Positions 6,954-20,197 of a stretch of DNA of 46,155 bases are shown here, piece by piece. The notes beneath the pieces were generated by a model. The model did no database searches, had not been told where the DNA came from, and saw only the letters and a list, made by a program, of their open reading frames with translations. The position numbers were made by a program, and so were the translations under genes. The stretch's first letter is position 1; every line of letters begins with the position of its first letter. The DNA is from Thiocystis violacea. Lineage in GTDB: Bacteria; Pseudomonadota; Gammaproteobacteria; Chromatiales; Chromatiaceae. Location: assembly GCF_016583575.1 (NCBI RefSeq), contig NZ_NRRG01000043.1:1-46155 (forward strand), given 5' to 3'.

Positions 6954-7937
6954 TTATTGGGTCGCGGTCGTGGTCTGGACGATGCGGGCGGCGCGGCCGA
7001 GCAGCGGCAAGCGCAGATTGCGGATGTAGACGCGCAGCGCGTTTGGTCCACCGGACGCCTTGATCCGCGTGAGGGTGTCGGCCAGTTCCTTGAGCGGAGC
7101 GACCTCGGCCTGGGCGTTGTTGCGGGCGATCTCCACCGCGCGCTTGCTCATGGTGATCTGTTGCTCGGCGTCGGCACGGGCGGTGCTGATGTCGGCGGCG
7201 ACCTGGTTGCGGGTGGTGTTGATGGCCGAGAGGGCGCGGTCGACCTCGGGCGGCGGATCGATCTGGGTGATGAGCGCGGCGTCCAGCTCGATCCCGTAGC
7301 GCGCGCCCGTGGAGCGGCACTGTTGTTCCATGTAGCCGTTGAGCACCGGCAGGTTCTTGCGCAGATCGTTGATGGAGACGCCTTCCGACAGTTCGGAGGC
7401 GGTCCCGACCGCGCCCAGCTCGGTCTCGCCGATGAGGTTGTCACCCTTGGGATCGGTGAAATTGGCGATCCGCTCGCGCAGCACCGAGATGAAATAGCCC
7501 ATGACGTGCTCCAGCGGGCTGTCGACGCCGAAGAAATAGGCATAGAGGTTGTTCTCGGAGACACGGAAGCGGATCTGGCCGCCGACGCCGGTCGTGAGAT
7601 TGTCCTTGGTCACCGCCTCGACGGTGCTCTGGGCCTTGGTCGGATCCCAGGTCAGGTCGATCGCCTGGGTGACCACCCGCACCTTGTGCACCTCCTGCCA
7701 GGGCCATTTGAAATAGGGGCCACCGGGACCGATGACGCGCAGACGCGGGAAACGGTAGCGCTGTTTTTCCTCGTCGCTGAGCGAGGGATCCTCGACCATC
7801 AGTCGACCGAGCCGTTGGGCGCGACCGAAGGAGGTGAGGATCGCCCGCTCATCGGGCTTGACGGTGTAGAAGGCGCGGATGAAGACCGCGTAGATCACGA
7901 ACGCGAGGATGCCGAAGAAAAAAGCGGTCACCTGCAT
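6954..7937 (-). CDS. SPFH/band-7 domain membrane protein (first of a pair)
   Basis: A 327-residue protein starting at ATG 7937 with an AGGAGA ribosome site. A membrane span at residues 3-23 is followed by YTVKPDERAILTSFGRAQRL, the typical entry into an SPFH domain (about 25-250). Next come an alanine/glutamate-rich coiled coil (AADISTARADAEQQITMSKRAVEIARNNAQAE) and a short C-terminal tail. The domain order resembles HflK, but the pair is more divergent than canonical HflK/HflC and lacks their usual neighbours (hflX, purA), so I do not assign those names. The histidine kinase gene lies 240 bases upstream on the same strand. Confidence 0.8.
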   Translation of the reverse strand: MQVTAFFFGILAFVIYAVFIRAFYTVKPDERAILTSFGRAQRLGRLMVEDPSLSDEEKQRYRFPRLRVIGPGGPYFKWPWQEVHKVRVVTQAIDLTWDPTKAQSTVEAVTKDNLTTGVGGQIRFRVSENNLYAYFFGVDSPLEHVMGYFISVLRERIANFTDPKGDNLIGETELGAVGTASELSEGVSINDLRKNLPVLNGYMEQQCRSTGARYGIELDAALITQIDPPPEVDRALSAINTTRNQVAADISTARADAEQQITMSKRAVEIARNNAQAEVAPLKELADTLTRIKASGGPNALRVYIRNLRLPLLGRAARIVQTTTATQ

Positions 7938-8177
7938 GACTGTCTCCTGCCGATGGGATTCCGGACTTCAAAGCATAGGCCACCCGAGCACACCCGTTCC
8001 CAGGAATCGGTCACGGATAGACAACGCCGAGGCCGCGCACGAACTGGAGCGCCCGCTTCGACCTTGGGCGATTTCCAGAACGGTTCCTATCCGTGCCCGG
8101 CTCGAATAGACAGGATCAGCGGGATTTCGCAGGAGGGACAGGATCTATAAATCTTTGTAGTGGCGTTCAAACCAGGC

Positions 8178-12296
<4,119 letters not shown>

Positions 12297-12299
12297 CAC

Positions 12300-12685
12300 C
12301 CTGCGTCGTTAATGGTCTGGCTCATCAAGGATGCGACGGACGCGGGGTCATGCTCGGAGCCAGATGCGAGCACGACATGAATACGCCTCGACCAAGCCGC
12401 CGAGTATAGCGGCGTTGGCCGAGCGCGCCCTGCCGGTCGCGCCTTGCCAACTTGGTCCGACCTCTATGATATCCCACTAAATAGCGCGAACGCCGATGGG
12501 CTTCCGAGGTTTCGGTCACAGGCCGGAGAGGTCGCGGAACGATTCAACCCGGCCTGGACTCGACCCGTGAACCCATGGAAGTAGGCCGAGCCTGGCGGCA
12601 AGGCCGGTCAGGCGTGCCCATCCTCCAAGCTCCGAGGCTCAGGATACAGGGCAGGGGTTCAGGAATCCCGACGGCCGAGCCGATA
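12300..12685. other. Gene-free stretch between kinase and CinA-like gene
   Basis: About 390 bases with no convincing gene. Open frames exist on both strands but lack ribosome sites and family resemblance. The minus-strand promoter of the histidine kinase must lie here; no clear -35/-10 pair stands out. Confidence 0.5.
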
Positions 12686-12733
12686 GAACCCCGGCATGAC
12701 GCCGTTGCCGGGGTTCGCTCCCGCTCACTCCAG
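12686..12733. repeat. Hairpin repeat, related to the REP at 2063
   Basis: GAACCCCGGCA at 12686-12696 pairs with TGCCGGGGTTC at 12706-12716 around a nine-base loop. The right part continues gggttcgctcccgctcactccag, nearly the same as gggttcactcccgttcaccccag at 2110-2132, so both belong to one repeat family. The element overlaps the last codons of the CinA-like gene (stop at 12725). On the minus strand it could end transcription, but no T-run follows. Confidence 0.6.
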
Positions 12734-13486
12734 TCGCTCCCGATAGGTGATCGCCTCGGACGCGAGCGCCAGACGCAGATCCCTCATGGCCTCGTCGAGC
12801 CCGAGTCGCCCCCGGAAGCCGAGCAGGATGCCGGGATCCTCGCCCATGCGGGGCAGGCTGAAGAGCTTGAGGGCTGGATGGGCGTCGCCGAGACGACGCA
12901 TCAGCGGAATCAGACGGCTTTCCGGCACGCCCCGGACCTCGACGGCGGACTCCACCAGGACCGCGCACCGACCGAACCTCTGATCCAGCACCCACTCCGC
13001 CATGGGCCAGGCCATTTGGGGAAAGCCCGGCAGGAACCAGTGATGACGCAGCGTGAAACCGGGGATCTGGTTGACCGGGTTGGGGATCAGGTCCGAACCG
13101 GCCGGGAAATCGGCCATGAGGATGCGGTTGGGATAGGCTTCCGCACCGAACTTGCCCTCGATCAGGGCCGCCGCCTCCGGGTGTCGAACCAGGGGCACAC
13201 CCGCCGCCGCCGCCGCGCAGGCACGGCTGTGATCGTCCGGGGTCGCACCGATGCCCCCGCAGACGAAGACCGGATCCGCTCGGGCCATGGAGAAGGCCAG
13301 ATGCGCGGTCAGCGTTTCGGGGTCATCCGGCAGGAGCCAATGCCAGGCGAGTTCGTGACCCCGCGCCTGGATCCGTGTCTTGAAGGCGGCCAGATGGCTG
13401 TCCAGCCGCCCGCCGTTGAGCACCTCGTCGCCGACCACGATCAGACCGAAGCGAACGGGCGTTTCCAGCCTCGTCCCGGCCGCCAT
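12725..13486 (-). CDS. MoaB/CinA-type molybdopterin-binding domain protein
   Basis: A 253-residue protein with the MoCF-biosynthesis fold: FGLIVVGDEVLNGGRLDSHLAAFKTRIQARGHEL, then VFVCGGIGATPDDHSR, matching the N-terminal domain of CinA (competence/damage-inducible protein A). The C-terminal nicotinamide-nucleotide amidase domain of CinA is absent, and about 90 unassigned residues follow. Such stand-alone proteins are often called YfaY/CinA-like; the substrate is unknown (nucleotide or molybdopterin). The ATG at 13486 overlaps the thioesterase stop as TGATG, so translation is probably coupled. A TTG one codon earlier is less likely. A hairpin repeat overlaps the 3' end. Confidence 0.82.
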   Translation of the reverse strand: MAAGTRLETPVRFGLIVVGDEVLNGGRLDSHLAAFKTRIQARGHELAWHWLLPDDPETLTAHLAFSMARADPVFVCGGIGATPDDHSRACAAAAAGVPLVRHPEAAALIEGKFGAEAYPNRILMADFPAGSDLIPNPVNQIPGFTLRHHWFLPGFPQMAWPMAEWVLDQRFGRCAVLVESAVEVRGVPESRLIPLMRRLGDAHPALKLFSLPRMGEDPGILLGFRGRLGLDEAMRDLRLALASEAITYRERLE

Positions 13487-13908
13487 CAATCAGCCACCGG
13501 AAGATGATCGGCGAGGGCCTCGCGCTTGCGATAGACCGTGCCCTGAAAGAGCGCGATCAGCGCCTCCTCCGAGTCGGTGACGCGGATCAGATAGGTCGCG
13601 AGCCTGGGATTGAGCGAAACCTCCTCGGCCTCCGCGATCAGGACGCCGGGCCGCGCGGCCTTGAGATAGGAGATGGAGACATTGACCCCAAGCGCGACCG
13701 AGCCATGCGAGTTGGAGGCGACCGCGAACACCAGATCGGCCAGGCTGAAGATGGCCGCCCCGTGAGCGAGTCCGACGGCGTTCAGGTGACGCCCCTCGAT
13801 CTCCAGACGGGCGCGTGCTCGGCCGGGCGCGACCTCGAGCAGCTCGATGCCGACATACTCGGCGAAGCGGTCGTTGCGGAAGAAGGCTTGGATCTGATCG
13901 GGAGACAT
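13486..13908 (-). CDS. Hotdog-fold thioesterase, PaaI family
   Basis: A 140-residue protein (from ATG 13908) of the PaaI/YbgC-like hotdog superfamily: FAEYVGIELLEVAPGRARARLEIEGRHLNAVGLAHGAAIFSLADLVFAVASNSHG. The HGAAIFSLAD helix is the active-site signature, with conserved acidic Asp and preceding Asn. These enzymes hydrolyse acyl-CoA thioesters, often phenylacetyl- or hydroxyphenylacyl-CoA; the true substrate here is unknown. The next gene begins inside its stop codon. Alternative GTG or TTG starts lie one and three codons upstream. Confidence 0.85.
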   Translation of the reverse strand: MSPDQIQAFFRNDRFAEYVGIELLEVAPGRARARLEIEGRHLNAVGLAHGAAIFSLADLVFAVASNSHGSVALGVNVSISYLKAARPGVLIAEAEEVSLNPRLATYLIRVTDSEEALIALFQGTVYRKREALADHLPVAD

Positions 13909-13996
13909 CACGCGCAACCTGCCTGTGTATGAGTAGAGTGGAGATCAAGCGCCGGCGGCGCGCGACCATGCCGAAACCGCGCATGGGCGACCACCA

Positions 13997-14683
13997 TCAA
14001 GCGAAATCCTGTCGATCCGGCCCCTTCCTCCGAGGCTCATGGACCAGCAGCTTCCCCCACTCGGGATGAGCGGCGATCAGCCCGAGCGCCTGGGTCAGGA
14101 GCGACCGGCCTGGCTCCATCTTGAACCAGGTGGAGGCGCCGGAGGAGTGCGGGAGCGGGATGATGTCCGCTTCCCAGCCCGTTTCGGAACGGTAGGGCCA
14201 TTGTCGGCCGACCACATCGTTCAGACGGTCGCAGTCCATGAGCCGGGAGATGGCGAGCTTGCCCACCGGCAGGATCAGACGCGGGCGCAACAGCTCCAGC
14301 TCGCCTCGCCACCAGGGCGTACAGCGCTCGATTTCGTCGCGATCCGGAACCCGGTCGCCACCCTTGGGGTTCTTGCCGGGGAAACAGCGGCAAACCGCGC
14401 TCACCAGCACCCGCTCGCGAAAGGCCGCTTCCTCCAGGCCGATCGAGGCGAACCAGCCGAACAGGGTCTTGCCGGCCGTCCAGCAGAAGGGACGCTTCTG
14501 TTCGATCTCGCGCGTTCCGGGCGCCTGACCGATCAGCATCACGGACGAGAGCACGGGGAGACTGTGCACCGGCGGCCCCCACATCCCAGGACAGCGGCGA
14601 CAGCTCTCCAGCTCGCCATGCAGCCGGATGAGAGCGTCCTGGCGTCCACGCGGGTCGCCGTTCTCGTCGAAATTCGTGCACAT
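13997..14683 (-). CDS. Uracil-DNA glycosylase superfamily protein, Fe-S (family 4/5-like)
   Basis: A 228-residue protein from ATG 14683, six bases after the stop of the DinB-like gene. Four cysteines fit the [4Fe-4S] pattern of family 4/5 glycosylases: Cys28 and Cys31 (ESCRRCPG), Cys98 or Cys100 (VSAVCRCFPGKNP), and Cys121 (DEIERCTPWW). The motif GQAPGTREIEQKRPF (residues 52-66) matches the GEAPG..E active-site loop, and PHSSGASTW (178-186) the HPS motif that grips DNA. It should remove uracil or deaminated bases from DNA. Gln replaces the usual Glu in GEAPG, as in some family 5 or divergent members. An upstream in-frame extension is not supported. Confidence 0.82.
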   Translation of the reverse strand: MCTNFDENGDPRGRQDALIRLHGELESCRRCPGMWGPPVHSLPVLSSVMLIGQAPGTREIEQKRPFCWTAGKTLFGWFASIGLEEAAFRERVLVSAVCRCFPGKNPKGGDRVPDRDEIERCTPWWRGELELLRPRLILPVGKLAISRLMDCDRLNDVVGRQWPYRSETGWEADIIPLPHSSGASTWFKMEPGRSLLTQALGLIAAHPEWGKLLVHEPRRKGPDRQDFA

Positions 14684-14688
14684 GGGGG

Positions 14689-15270
14689 TCAATCCAACCG
14701 GCGAATGATCTTTTCGATCTGCAGGCGGTGCGTGCGATTGTGCAGCGTGGCCAGCGCATGCCACTGACGGGCGTTGAGCGGTCCAAACCAGGGATGCGGA
14801 TAACGCGACCTGGACAGCAGGTGACCGAGACATTGGATCTGATGATCGTAGCGGTCCACCAGGATCTCGAGCGCCTGGATTCGGTCCGCGCCGGCCTCGG
14901 CGCGCGGCTCGACATCCTCGAACAGGATCTCCACGCCATGATGGCGATCGGAGCAGATGGCGTGGATCAAGGCCGTGATGGCGGTGTTCACCCGCACCAG
15001 ATGGTCCAGCGTCATATAGACGGACCAGTCGCGACTGCTCGACTCGATCCCGGCGAAACGCCGGATCGAGACCCGCCGGCGCCCCTGCTCCTCGCTGATC
15101 CGGCGGGTGAGATCGATGGCGCGCTGGGCCTCGTCGCGGAACCGATCCAGGATCCTGGCCGGCGAGACGAGCGAGGCATAGAGCCGCACCCCCAGGTCCG
15201 CGACCAGTCGCTCATGCGCCGGGATCGAGACGGCTCGCGGATTGGGCTCGCTCGGCCGCGGTCTGGTCAT
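14689..15270 (-). CDS. DinB-like four-helix protein
   Basis: A 193-residue helical protein. The C-terminal segment [29 protein letters not shown] and the central [21 protein letters not shown] carry the spaced histidines of the DinB/YfiT metal-dependent four-helix-bundle superfamily. Members of this fold include thiol S-transferases and damage-induced proteins of unknown activity; no substrate can be named. The ATG overlaps the glnS stop (ATGA), so the gene is translated from the glnS transcript, and the glycosylase gene follows at once. Confidence 0.7.
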   Translation of the reverse strand: MTRPRPSEPNPRAVSIPAHERLVADLGVRLYASLVSPARILDRFRDEAQRAIDLTRRISEEQGRRRVSIRRFAGIESSSRDWSVYMTLDHLVRVNTAITALIHAICSDRHHGVEILFEDVEPRAEAGADRIQALEILVDRYDHQIQCLGHLLSRSRYPHPWFGPLNARQWHALATLHNRTHRLQIEKIIRRLD

Positions 15271-16940
15271 GACTGGCTCTTGCCCCAGGTATCGCGCAGG
15301 CCGACGGTGAGATTGAACACCGGGCGCTCGGCGGTCGAGTCCGGATCGGCGACGAAATAGCCCTCGCGCTCGAACTGGAAGCGTTCCCCCGGCTGGACGC
15401 CGCGCAGCGAGGGCTCGACCACGGCGCCGGCCAGGACGCGCCGCGAATCCGGATTGATCTCGGCGCGATAGTCGGCGCCGCCCGCCCCCGGCGTCGGCAC
15501 CTTGAAGAGGCGATCGTAGAGCCGGACCTCAGCCGGAACGCCATGCTCGGCCGAGACCCAATGGATCACGCCCTTGACCTTGCGCCCCTCTGGATTGCGC
15601 CCCAGGGTATCGAGATCGACCCAGGCGCGCAGTTCGCGGATCACGCCCGCGTCATCCTTGACGACCTCGTCGCAGCGGATCACGTAGGCTTGGCGCAACC
15701 GCACCTCGCCACCCGGCACCAGACGCTTGAAGCCCTTGGGCGGGACTTCCTCGAAGTCGCTCCGATCGATCAGGATCTCGCGGGAGAACGGCGAGGTCCG
15801 GGTGCCCAGGCCCTCGTCCTTGGGATGATTGGCCGCCTCCAGCGACTCGGTCCGCTCCTCCGGATAGTTGACGAGCACGACCTTGAGCGGATCCAGAACC
15901 GCCATGCGGCGCGGCGCGCTGGCGTCCAGATCCTCGCGGATGGCGCTCTCCAGCATCGCCATCTCGACCAGGTTCTCGGACTTGGTGATCCCGATGCGTT
16001 CGCAAAAATCGCGGATCGCGGCCGGAGTGTAGCCGCGCCGGCGCAAACCGGCGATGGTCGGCATGCGCGGATCGTCCCAGCCCGTGACATGCGACTCGCC
16101 GACCAGATCGGTCAGGCGCCGCTTGCTCATCACCGTGTATTCGAGATTCAGCCGGCTGAATTCGATCTGGCGCGGCTTGCAGGGCACGGAGACATTGTCG
16201 ATGCACCAGTCGTAGAGCGGGCGATGGTCCTCGAACTCCAGGGTGCAGAGCGAGTGGGTGATGCCTTCCAGGGCGTCGGAGATCGGATGGGTGTAGTCGT
16301 AGGTCGGGTAGAGACACCAGGCGGTGCCGGTCTGGTGATGCACCACGCCATGCTTGATGCGATAGAGCACCGGGTCGCGCAGGTTGATGTTGGGCGAGCC
16401 CATGTCGATGCGCGCGCGCAGGGTACGCGCGCCGTCCGGGAACTCGCCGGCGCGCATGCGCGCGAAGAGATCGCGGTTCTCCGTCACCGAGCGGTCGCGA
16501 TAGGGGCTGTCGCGACCCGGCTCGGTCAGTGTTCCGCGGTGCTCGCGCATCTCCTCGGCGTTCAGATCGCAGACATAGGCCAAGCCCTTGTCGATCAGCT
16601 CGATCGCGAAGCCGTACAGCCGCTCGAAATAATCCGAGGCGAAATAGAGACGATCCTCCCAGTCGAACCCAAGCCAGCGCACGTCCGCCTGAATGGACTC
16701 CACGAACTCGACATTTTCCTTGAGCGGATTGGTATCGTCGAAGCGCAGATTGCAGGTGCCGCCGAAGGACTCGGCCAGACCAAAGTTGAGCACGATCGAC
16801 TTGGCGTGCCCGATGTGCAGATAACCGTTCGGCTCGGGTGGAAAGCGGGTGGCGATCCGGTCATGCTTGCCGGAGGCCAGATCCGCCTCGACGATCTGGC
16901 GGATGAAATGGGTGCGTGGCGGCTCGGCGGCGTCGGTCAT
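15267..16940 (-). CDS. glnS: Glutaminyl-tRNA synthetase
   Basis: A 557-residue class I synthetase (E. coli GlnS is 554). The HIGH motif lies in [17 protein letters not shown] (about residues 32-48) and the KMSKS-equivalent is VMSKRRL (about 270). The Rossmann catalytic core is followed by the two C-terminal beta-barrel anticodon-binding domains (about 340-557). It charges tRNA-Gln with glutamine in an ATP-dependent reaction. The ATG at 16940 fits the family start. First gene of a minus-strand operon with the DinB-like and glycosylase genes, divergent from the DUF1840 gene across 119 bases. Confidence 0.97.
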   Translation of the reverse strand: MTDAAEPPRTHFIRQIVEADLASGKHDRIATRFPPEPNGYLHIGHAKSIVLNFGLAESFGGTCNLRFDDTNPLKENVEFVESIQADVRWLGFDWEDRLYFASDYFERLYGFAIELIDKGLAYVCDLNAEEMREHRGTLTEPGRDSPYRDRSVTENRDLFARMRAGEFPDGARTLRARIDMGSPNINLRDPVLYRIKHGVVHHQTGTAWCLYPTYDYTHPISDALEGITHSLCTLEFEDHRPLYDWCIDNVSVPCKPRQIEFSRLNLEYTVMSKRRLTDLVGESHVTGWDDPRMPTIAGLRRRGYTPAAIRDFCERIGITKSENLVEMAMLESAIREDLDASAPRRMAVLDPLKVVLVNYPEERTESLEAANHPKDEGLGTRTSPFSREILIDRSDFEEVPPKGFKRLVPGGEVRLRQAYVIRCDEVVKDDAGVIRELRAWVDLDTLGRNPEGRKVKGVIHWVSAEHGVPAEVRLYDRLFKVPTPGAGGADYRAEINPDSRRVLAGAVVEPSLRGVQPGERFQFEREGYFVADPDSTAERPVFNLTVGLRDTWGKSQS

Positions 16941-17059
16941 GGTCTCTCGGCGGGAGGATAGGGATAAGATCGCCGCATTCTAGCCGCTCGGGGATTCCCG
17001 AGAAACCGACTCCTGAGCCCCAGCCACCCGAATTCGGTCAAACCACCGAGGACAACCCC

Positions 17060-17374
17060 ATGCTGATCCGATTCGAGACCAAGGCCTACGCCACCATCAC
17101 CATGTTCGGCGACGTCGCCGTGACGCTCATCAAACTGATGGGGCACAGCGGGCGCGTGCCGGGCGCCCTGCTCGCCGAGGACGTACCGGCGGCGCTGGAG
17201 CGCCTAAAGGCGGCGGTCGCCGAGCATCCGGACGATCCGCTCGACCCCGCCGGCAACGCCGCGCGGGCGCGCGACGAAGGCCAGCGCGTCAGCCTCGCCC
17301 ACCGCGCCCTGCCCCTGATCGAACTGCTCACGGCCGCCGCGGCCGACGGCGAGAACGTGATGTGGGAGAGCTGA
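17060..17374 (+). CDS. DUF1840 family protein
   Basis: A 104-residue protein starting MLIRFETKAYATITMFGDVAVTLIKLMGHSGRVPGALLAEDVPAALERL and ending ALPLIELLTAAAADGENVMWES, the complete DUF1840 pattern (small helical proteins found mainly in beta- and gammaproteobacteria, function unknown). The internal ATG at 17060 is preferred over the longer frame because the family starts here and the upstream part overlaps the glnS promoter region. It precedes the TerD operon by about 190 bases; whether it is co-transcribed is unclear. Confidence 0.85.
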   Translation: MLIRFETKAYATITMFGDVAVTLIKLMGHSGRVPGALLAEDVPAALERLKAAVAEHPDDPLDPAGNAARARDEGQRVSLAHRALPLIELLTAAAADGENVMWES

Positions 17375-17564
17375 TGCAGGGCACAACGCGATGCGAGTGA
17401 TCGGGAGCGCATCGTCAACGCCCATCACGGCGTCCGAACCCTCCGCCACTCCAACCCTGAGTCTTGTTGCGCCACCCCACCGCTTGGGCTAACGTTCGGC
17501 GCGACCCTGCCGGCCGAGACGATCGAGGACACGCGATGGCCCCCCTGCCCTGGGAGACACGGAC

Positions 17565-18755
17565 ATGAAGATGCTGCCCAAGGGCGGGAACGCGCCACTC
17601 GCGAGCCGGGGGATCGTGCGCCTGGAACTGCGCTGGGAGGAACACCGGGGGGCCCTGGATGCCGTCTGCTTCGCGGTCGACGAGAGCGGGCGGGTTCCCG
17701 AGGACGACTGGTTCGTTTTCTACAATCAACCCCAGGCACCCGGCGACGTCATCCGGATCACCTCGGCCGAACCTGGCCGCGCCGGCTTTCTCCTGCGCCT
17801 GGACGGACTGCCCGCGCGGATTCAGCGCTGCGTACTGGCCGCCACCCTGGAACGCGGACAGTTCCGGGATCTGACCGGAACCGTCCTCATGGCGACCGCC
17901 GAGGACGGCGAGACGCTGGGCTTCACCCTGAGCGAGGCGGCCGACGAGCAGGCGCTCATCCTGGCCGAGATTTACCGCCACGGCACGGGCTGGAAGTTCC
18001 GGGCCATCGGCCAGGGATTCCGGGGCGGGCTCCAGCCGCTGGCCGAGCACTTCGGGGTCACGGTCGGCGAGGCCCCCGCGCATGCGCCAACGCCGGAATG
18101 GCAGCACCCTTGGGACCGTCTAGAAGACGATATTCCCGCGCGCTCGAGACGTTTTCCCGTCAAGTCGCTAATGGCGCTCATCCTCCTGGCCAGCGGCGCG
18201 GGCGCGCTCTGGCATTTCAACCCCGCCCTGTTCAAGGATCCCGGCGCGCTCTGGCGCGACTCGCAACGTCTGATCGAACGCCTGCCGACGGTCTATCAGC
18301 CGCCAAGCTGCGCCTGGACCGACGATCAGGTCTTCGAGCGCTATCACGCCCTGGGCAAGAGCTATGTCACCATCCTCAAGCGTGTCGAGGAGGCCAATCG
18401 GCGTCTGTCGGGGATGCGGCGTGAACTCGGCAAGGCCGACTCCGAATGTCCGGCCAGCTTCGGGGAGCAGAGTCAGCGGGAGATCGAGCAACTGGAACAG
18501 CTTCCAGTCGGCGACTGGATGGAGGAAGCGACCCAGTTGAACGCCTGCGCCGGTCTGCTGATCAAGCGCGTCGAATCCGAGCTGGGCCAGGAATCGCGCC
18601 CACTCATCATCCAGCGGCTGGTCCACGAGGCCGACCGCGCGCGCAACCTGGAGTCGGACCTGACCAACATCTCGCGCGACCTCGCCTATCAGCGCAACAA
18701 GACCGGCCGGCTCATCGATGGCTTCAAGGAGATTCTCGAAGCCTGTCCGAGATGA
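17565..18755 (+). CDS. Membrane-anchored TerD-domain protein
   Basis: A 396-residue protein. Residues about 1-165 form a TerD domain: LDAVCFAVDESGRV, DDWFVFYNQPQAPGDVI, and the closing LAEIYRHGTGWKFRAIGQGFRGGLQPLAEHFGV. TerD domains bind calcium and occur in tellurite/stress-response (Ter) systems. Unlike classical TerD (about 190 residues), this one continues through a basic linker to one membrane span (about 205-223, LMALILLASGAGALWHF). A 170-residue helical, coiled-coil-rich domain follows, containing three Cys. With a cytoplasmic TerD the helical part would be periplasmic. First gene of an eight-gene operon. The ribosome site GGGAGA is adequate. This architecture is not one I know as a named protein. 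Confidence 0.85.
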   Translation: MKMLPKGGNAPLASRGIVRLELRWEEHRGALDAVCFAVDESGRVPEDDWFVFYNQPQAPGDVIRITSAEPGRAGFLLRLDGLPARIQRCVLAATLERGQFRDLTGTVLMATAEDGETLGFTLSEAADEQALILAEIYRHGTGWKFRAIGQGFRGGLQPLAEHFGVTVGEAPAHAPTPEWQHPWDRLEDDIPARSRRFPVKSLMALILLASGAGALWHFNPALFKDPGALWRDSQRLIERLPTVYQPPSCAWTDDQVFERYHALGKSYVTILKRVEEANRRLSGMRRELGKADSECPASFGEQSQREIEQLEQLPVGDWMEEATQLNACAGLLIKRVESELGQESRPLIIQRLVHEADRARNLESDLTNISRDLAYQRNKTGRLIDGFKEILEACPR

Positions 18756-18825
18756 AACCCACTTTCGTCGTCCGGATGAGGCTCGACGCCATCCAGACGC
18801 CCCAGAACCATCGCGGGTACCTCAG

Positions 18826-19551
18826 ATGAACGACACCGATCGCCACGCCACCGTCTCGGCCGCCCGTCGAATTGGCGCGCGAATCCTCGCGACCGTCCTC
18901 CTGCTGGGCGCCGCCCTGACCGCCCTCCCCATCCTGGCGCAGGATGGCAGCTACAGCTCGCGCAACCCCAACCGCACCAATCCGACCACCATCCTGGAGA
19001 GCGAGATGTCGAACATCCGCGCCTCCAACGCCCAACTCGGGGCGCGCATCCAGACCGCGATGGAGAAGCTGGAGGAGGTCGCGCGCCTGACCTCGGAGGA
19101 CGAAAAAGAGGTCCAGGTCGACAACCTCTTCTTCACCCTGCGCGACGAGGTCTATGGCGTTCTGAACAAGCTCGATCTCAACAGCGACTTCGCCGACGCG
19201 CTCAATCGCGCCAAGGAAGGGACCATCGTCCTCAAGAGCTGGTACGAGCGCCAGCCGCCGGACTACCCGAACCGCGAGCCGAGCATCGCCCAGCTCGAGC
19301 GCGCCATCCAGGAATACGACGCGGTCGACCAGCGGCTTAACCAGAGTCGCACCCTGGCCCAGGAAAAACTCTCGACCATCATGCGCCAGCACCGGGTGAT
19401 CCTTCAGGAGATGAAGATCGGCAAGGTGCTGGAGGCGATCGCCGCCGCCCGTTCGGTGGTCGAGGGGCTGAACGACATCACCACGGCCATGACGGTTGTG
19501 GAGCAAAAGACCCAGCAGACCCTGCAAACCTCGGTGCCCATCTCCAACTGA
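18826..19551 (+). CDS. Exported helical protein of the TerD/TolQ operon (1)
   Basis: A 241-residue protein from ATG 18826. A basic N-terminus and hydrophobic stretch (about residues 20-37, ending PILAQ) form a signal peptide, cleaved probably before DGSYSS, or an anchor. The mature part is almost entirely helical and charged, with coiled-coil character (AQLGARIQTAMEKLEEVARL; IGKVLEAIAAARSVVEGL). It ends TSVPISN, nearly the same tail as the next gene's product, and the last 40 residues of the two can be aligned. No family recognised. It lies 70 bases after the TerD gene, within a continuous plus-strand operon, so it probably acts in the periplasm with the operon's proton-channel proteins. Confidence 0.7.
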   Translation: MNDTDRHATVSAARRIGARILATVLLLGAALTALPILAQDGSYSSRNPNRTNPTTILESEMSNIRASNAQLGARIQTAMEKLEEVARLTSEDEKEVQVDNLFFTLRDEVYGVLNKLDLNSDFADALNRAKEGTIVLKSWYERQPPDYPNREPSIAQLERAIQEYDAVDQRLNQSRTLAQEKLSTIMRQHRVILQEMKIGKVLEAIAAARSVVEGLNDITTAMTVVEQKTQQTLQTSVPISN

Positions 19552-19579
19552 GCGCCGACCAACCGACCCAGAGGACATC

Positions 19580-20197
19580 ATGAAGACACCGCACTTCCTG
19601 CTTGCCGGACTCCTCGCCCTCACGACCGGACTCGCGCTCGCCCAGCCGGCGGACCAACCCGACATGGGCAAGCTCTTCAACAAGGTGAACCTGGTCGCCG
19701 AGCAGCTCCAGGCCAACCTGAACGGGCTGGAGGCCAGTATCCAGGCCAGCCGCGACTCCATCGAGAAGGGCGGCGAGGTGCTGGACGCCATGCTAGCCTC
19801 GGTGACCCGCGTCAACGAGAGCATGGCCGAGGACAGCGAGATCTGGAAGGAGCTGGACGCCCTGCTCGCGCTCTGGGAGCAGCGTCGCCAGGGCACGCTC
19901 GAAAAGTCGGAGTCGAACCCGGCCTTCCTGCCGATCGCCCAGTCCTGGCAGACCAAGCTCGACAAGGGCCGCGAACTGCGCAACCAGATCAGCACCGAGC
20001 GCGCCAATTCCGTGGCGCTAATGCGGGCCATCCAGTCCGACCGCGACATCGTGCTCGCCTACTACGAGCTGGGTCAGGCCGACAAGGCGATCGAGGGGCT
20101 CCAGAAGGTCGGCGCCAACCTGGCCAGCCTGAACGCGAACATGCAGGCCATCGTCAAGACCGCGAGCGACGCCCAGCAGGTGCCGATCTCTCAATGA
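19580..20197 (+). CDS. Exported helical protein of the TerD/TolQ operon (2)
   Basis: A 205-residue protein from ATG 19580, 28 bases after the previous gene. The N-terminus MKTPHFLLAGLLALTTGLALAQPADQ is a textbook signal peptide with an ALA-Q cleavage site. The rest is helical: LVAEQLQANLNGLEASIQAS, a Trp-containing middle (DSEIWKELDALLALWEQRR) and a C-terminal helical pair ending QQVPISQ. This VPIS(Q/N) tail matches the preceding protein and suggests the two are paralogues or share a partner that reads the C-terminus. No known family recognised. Its stop overlaps the next start (ATGA). Confidence 0.72.
   Translation: MKTPHFLLAGLLALTTGLALAQPADQPDMGKLFNKVNLVAEQLQANLNGLEASIQASRDSIEKGGEVLDAMLASVTRVNESMAEDSEIWKELDALLALWEQRRQGTLEKSESNPAFLPIAQSWQTKLDKGRELRNQISTERANSVALMRAIQSDRDIVLAYYELGQADKAIEGLQKVGANLASLNANMQAIVKTASDAQQVPISQ

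Noticed and set aside
8109-8145. Two GACAGGATC direct repeats upstream of the SPFH genes
   Set aside because: Short scattered motif of a common extragenic type; too little for a regulatory call.
12575-13507. Plus-strand frame of 310 codons covering the gap and CinA-like gene
   Set aside because: It is opposite a clear MoaB/CinA-like gene, has no ribosome site and crosses a hairpin repeat.
17375-17564. Promoter before the TerD operon (TTGCGC, 17 bases, TAACGT)
   Set aside because: Only three of six bases match in each box; the gap otherwise shows nothing clear.
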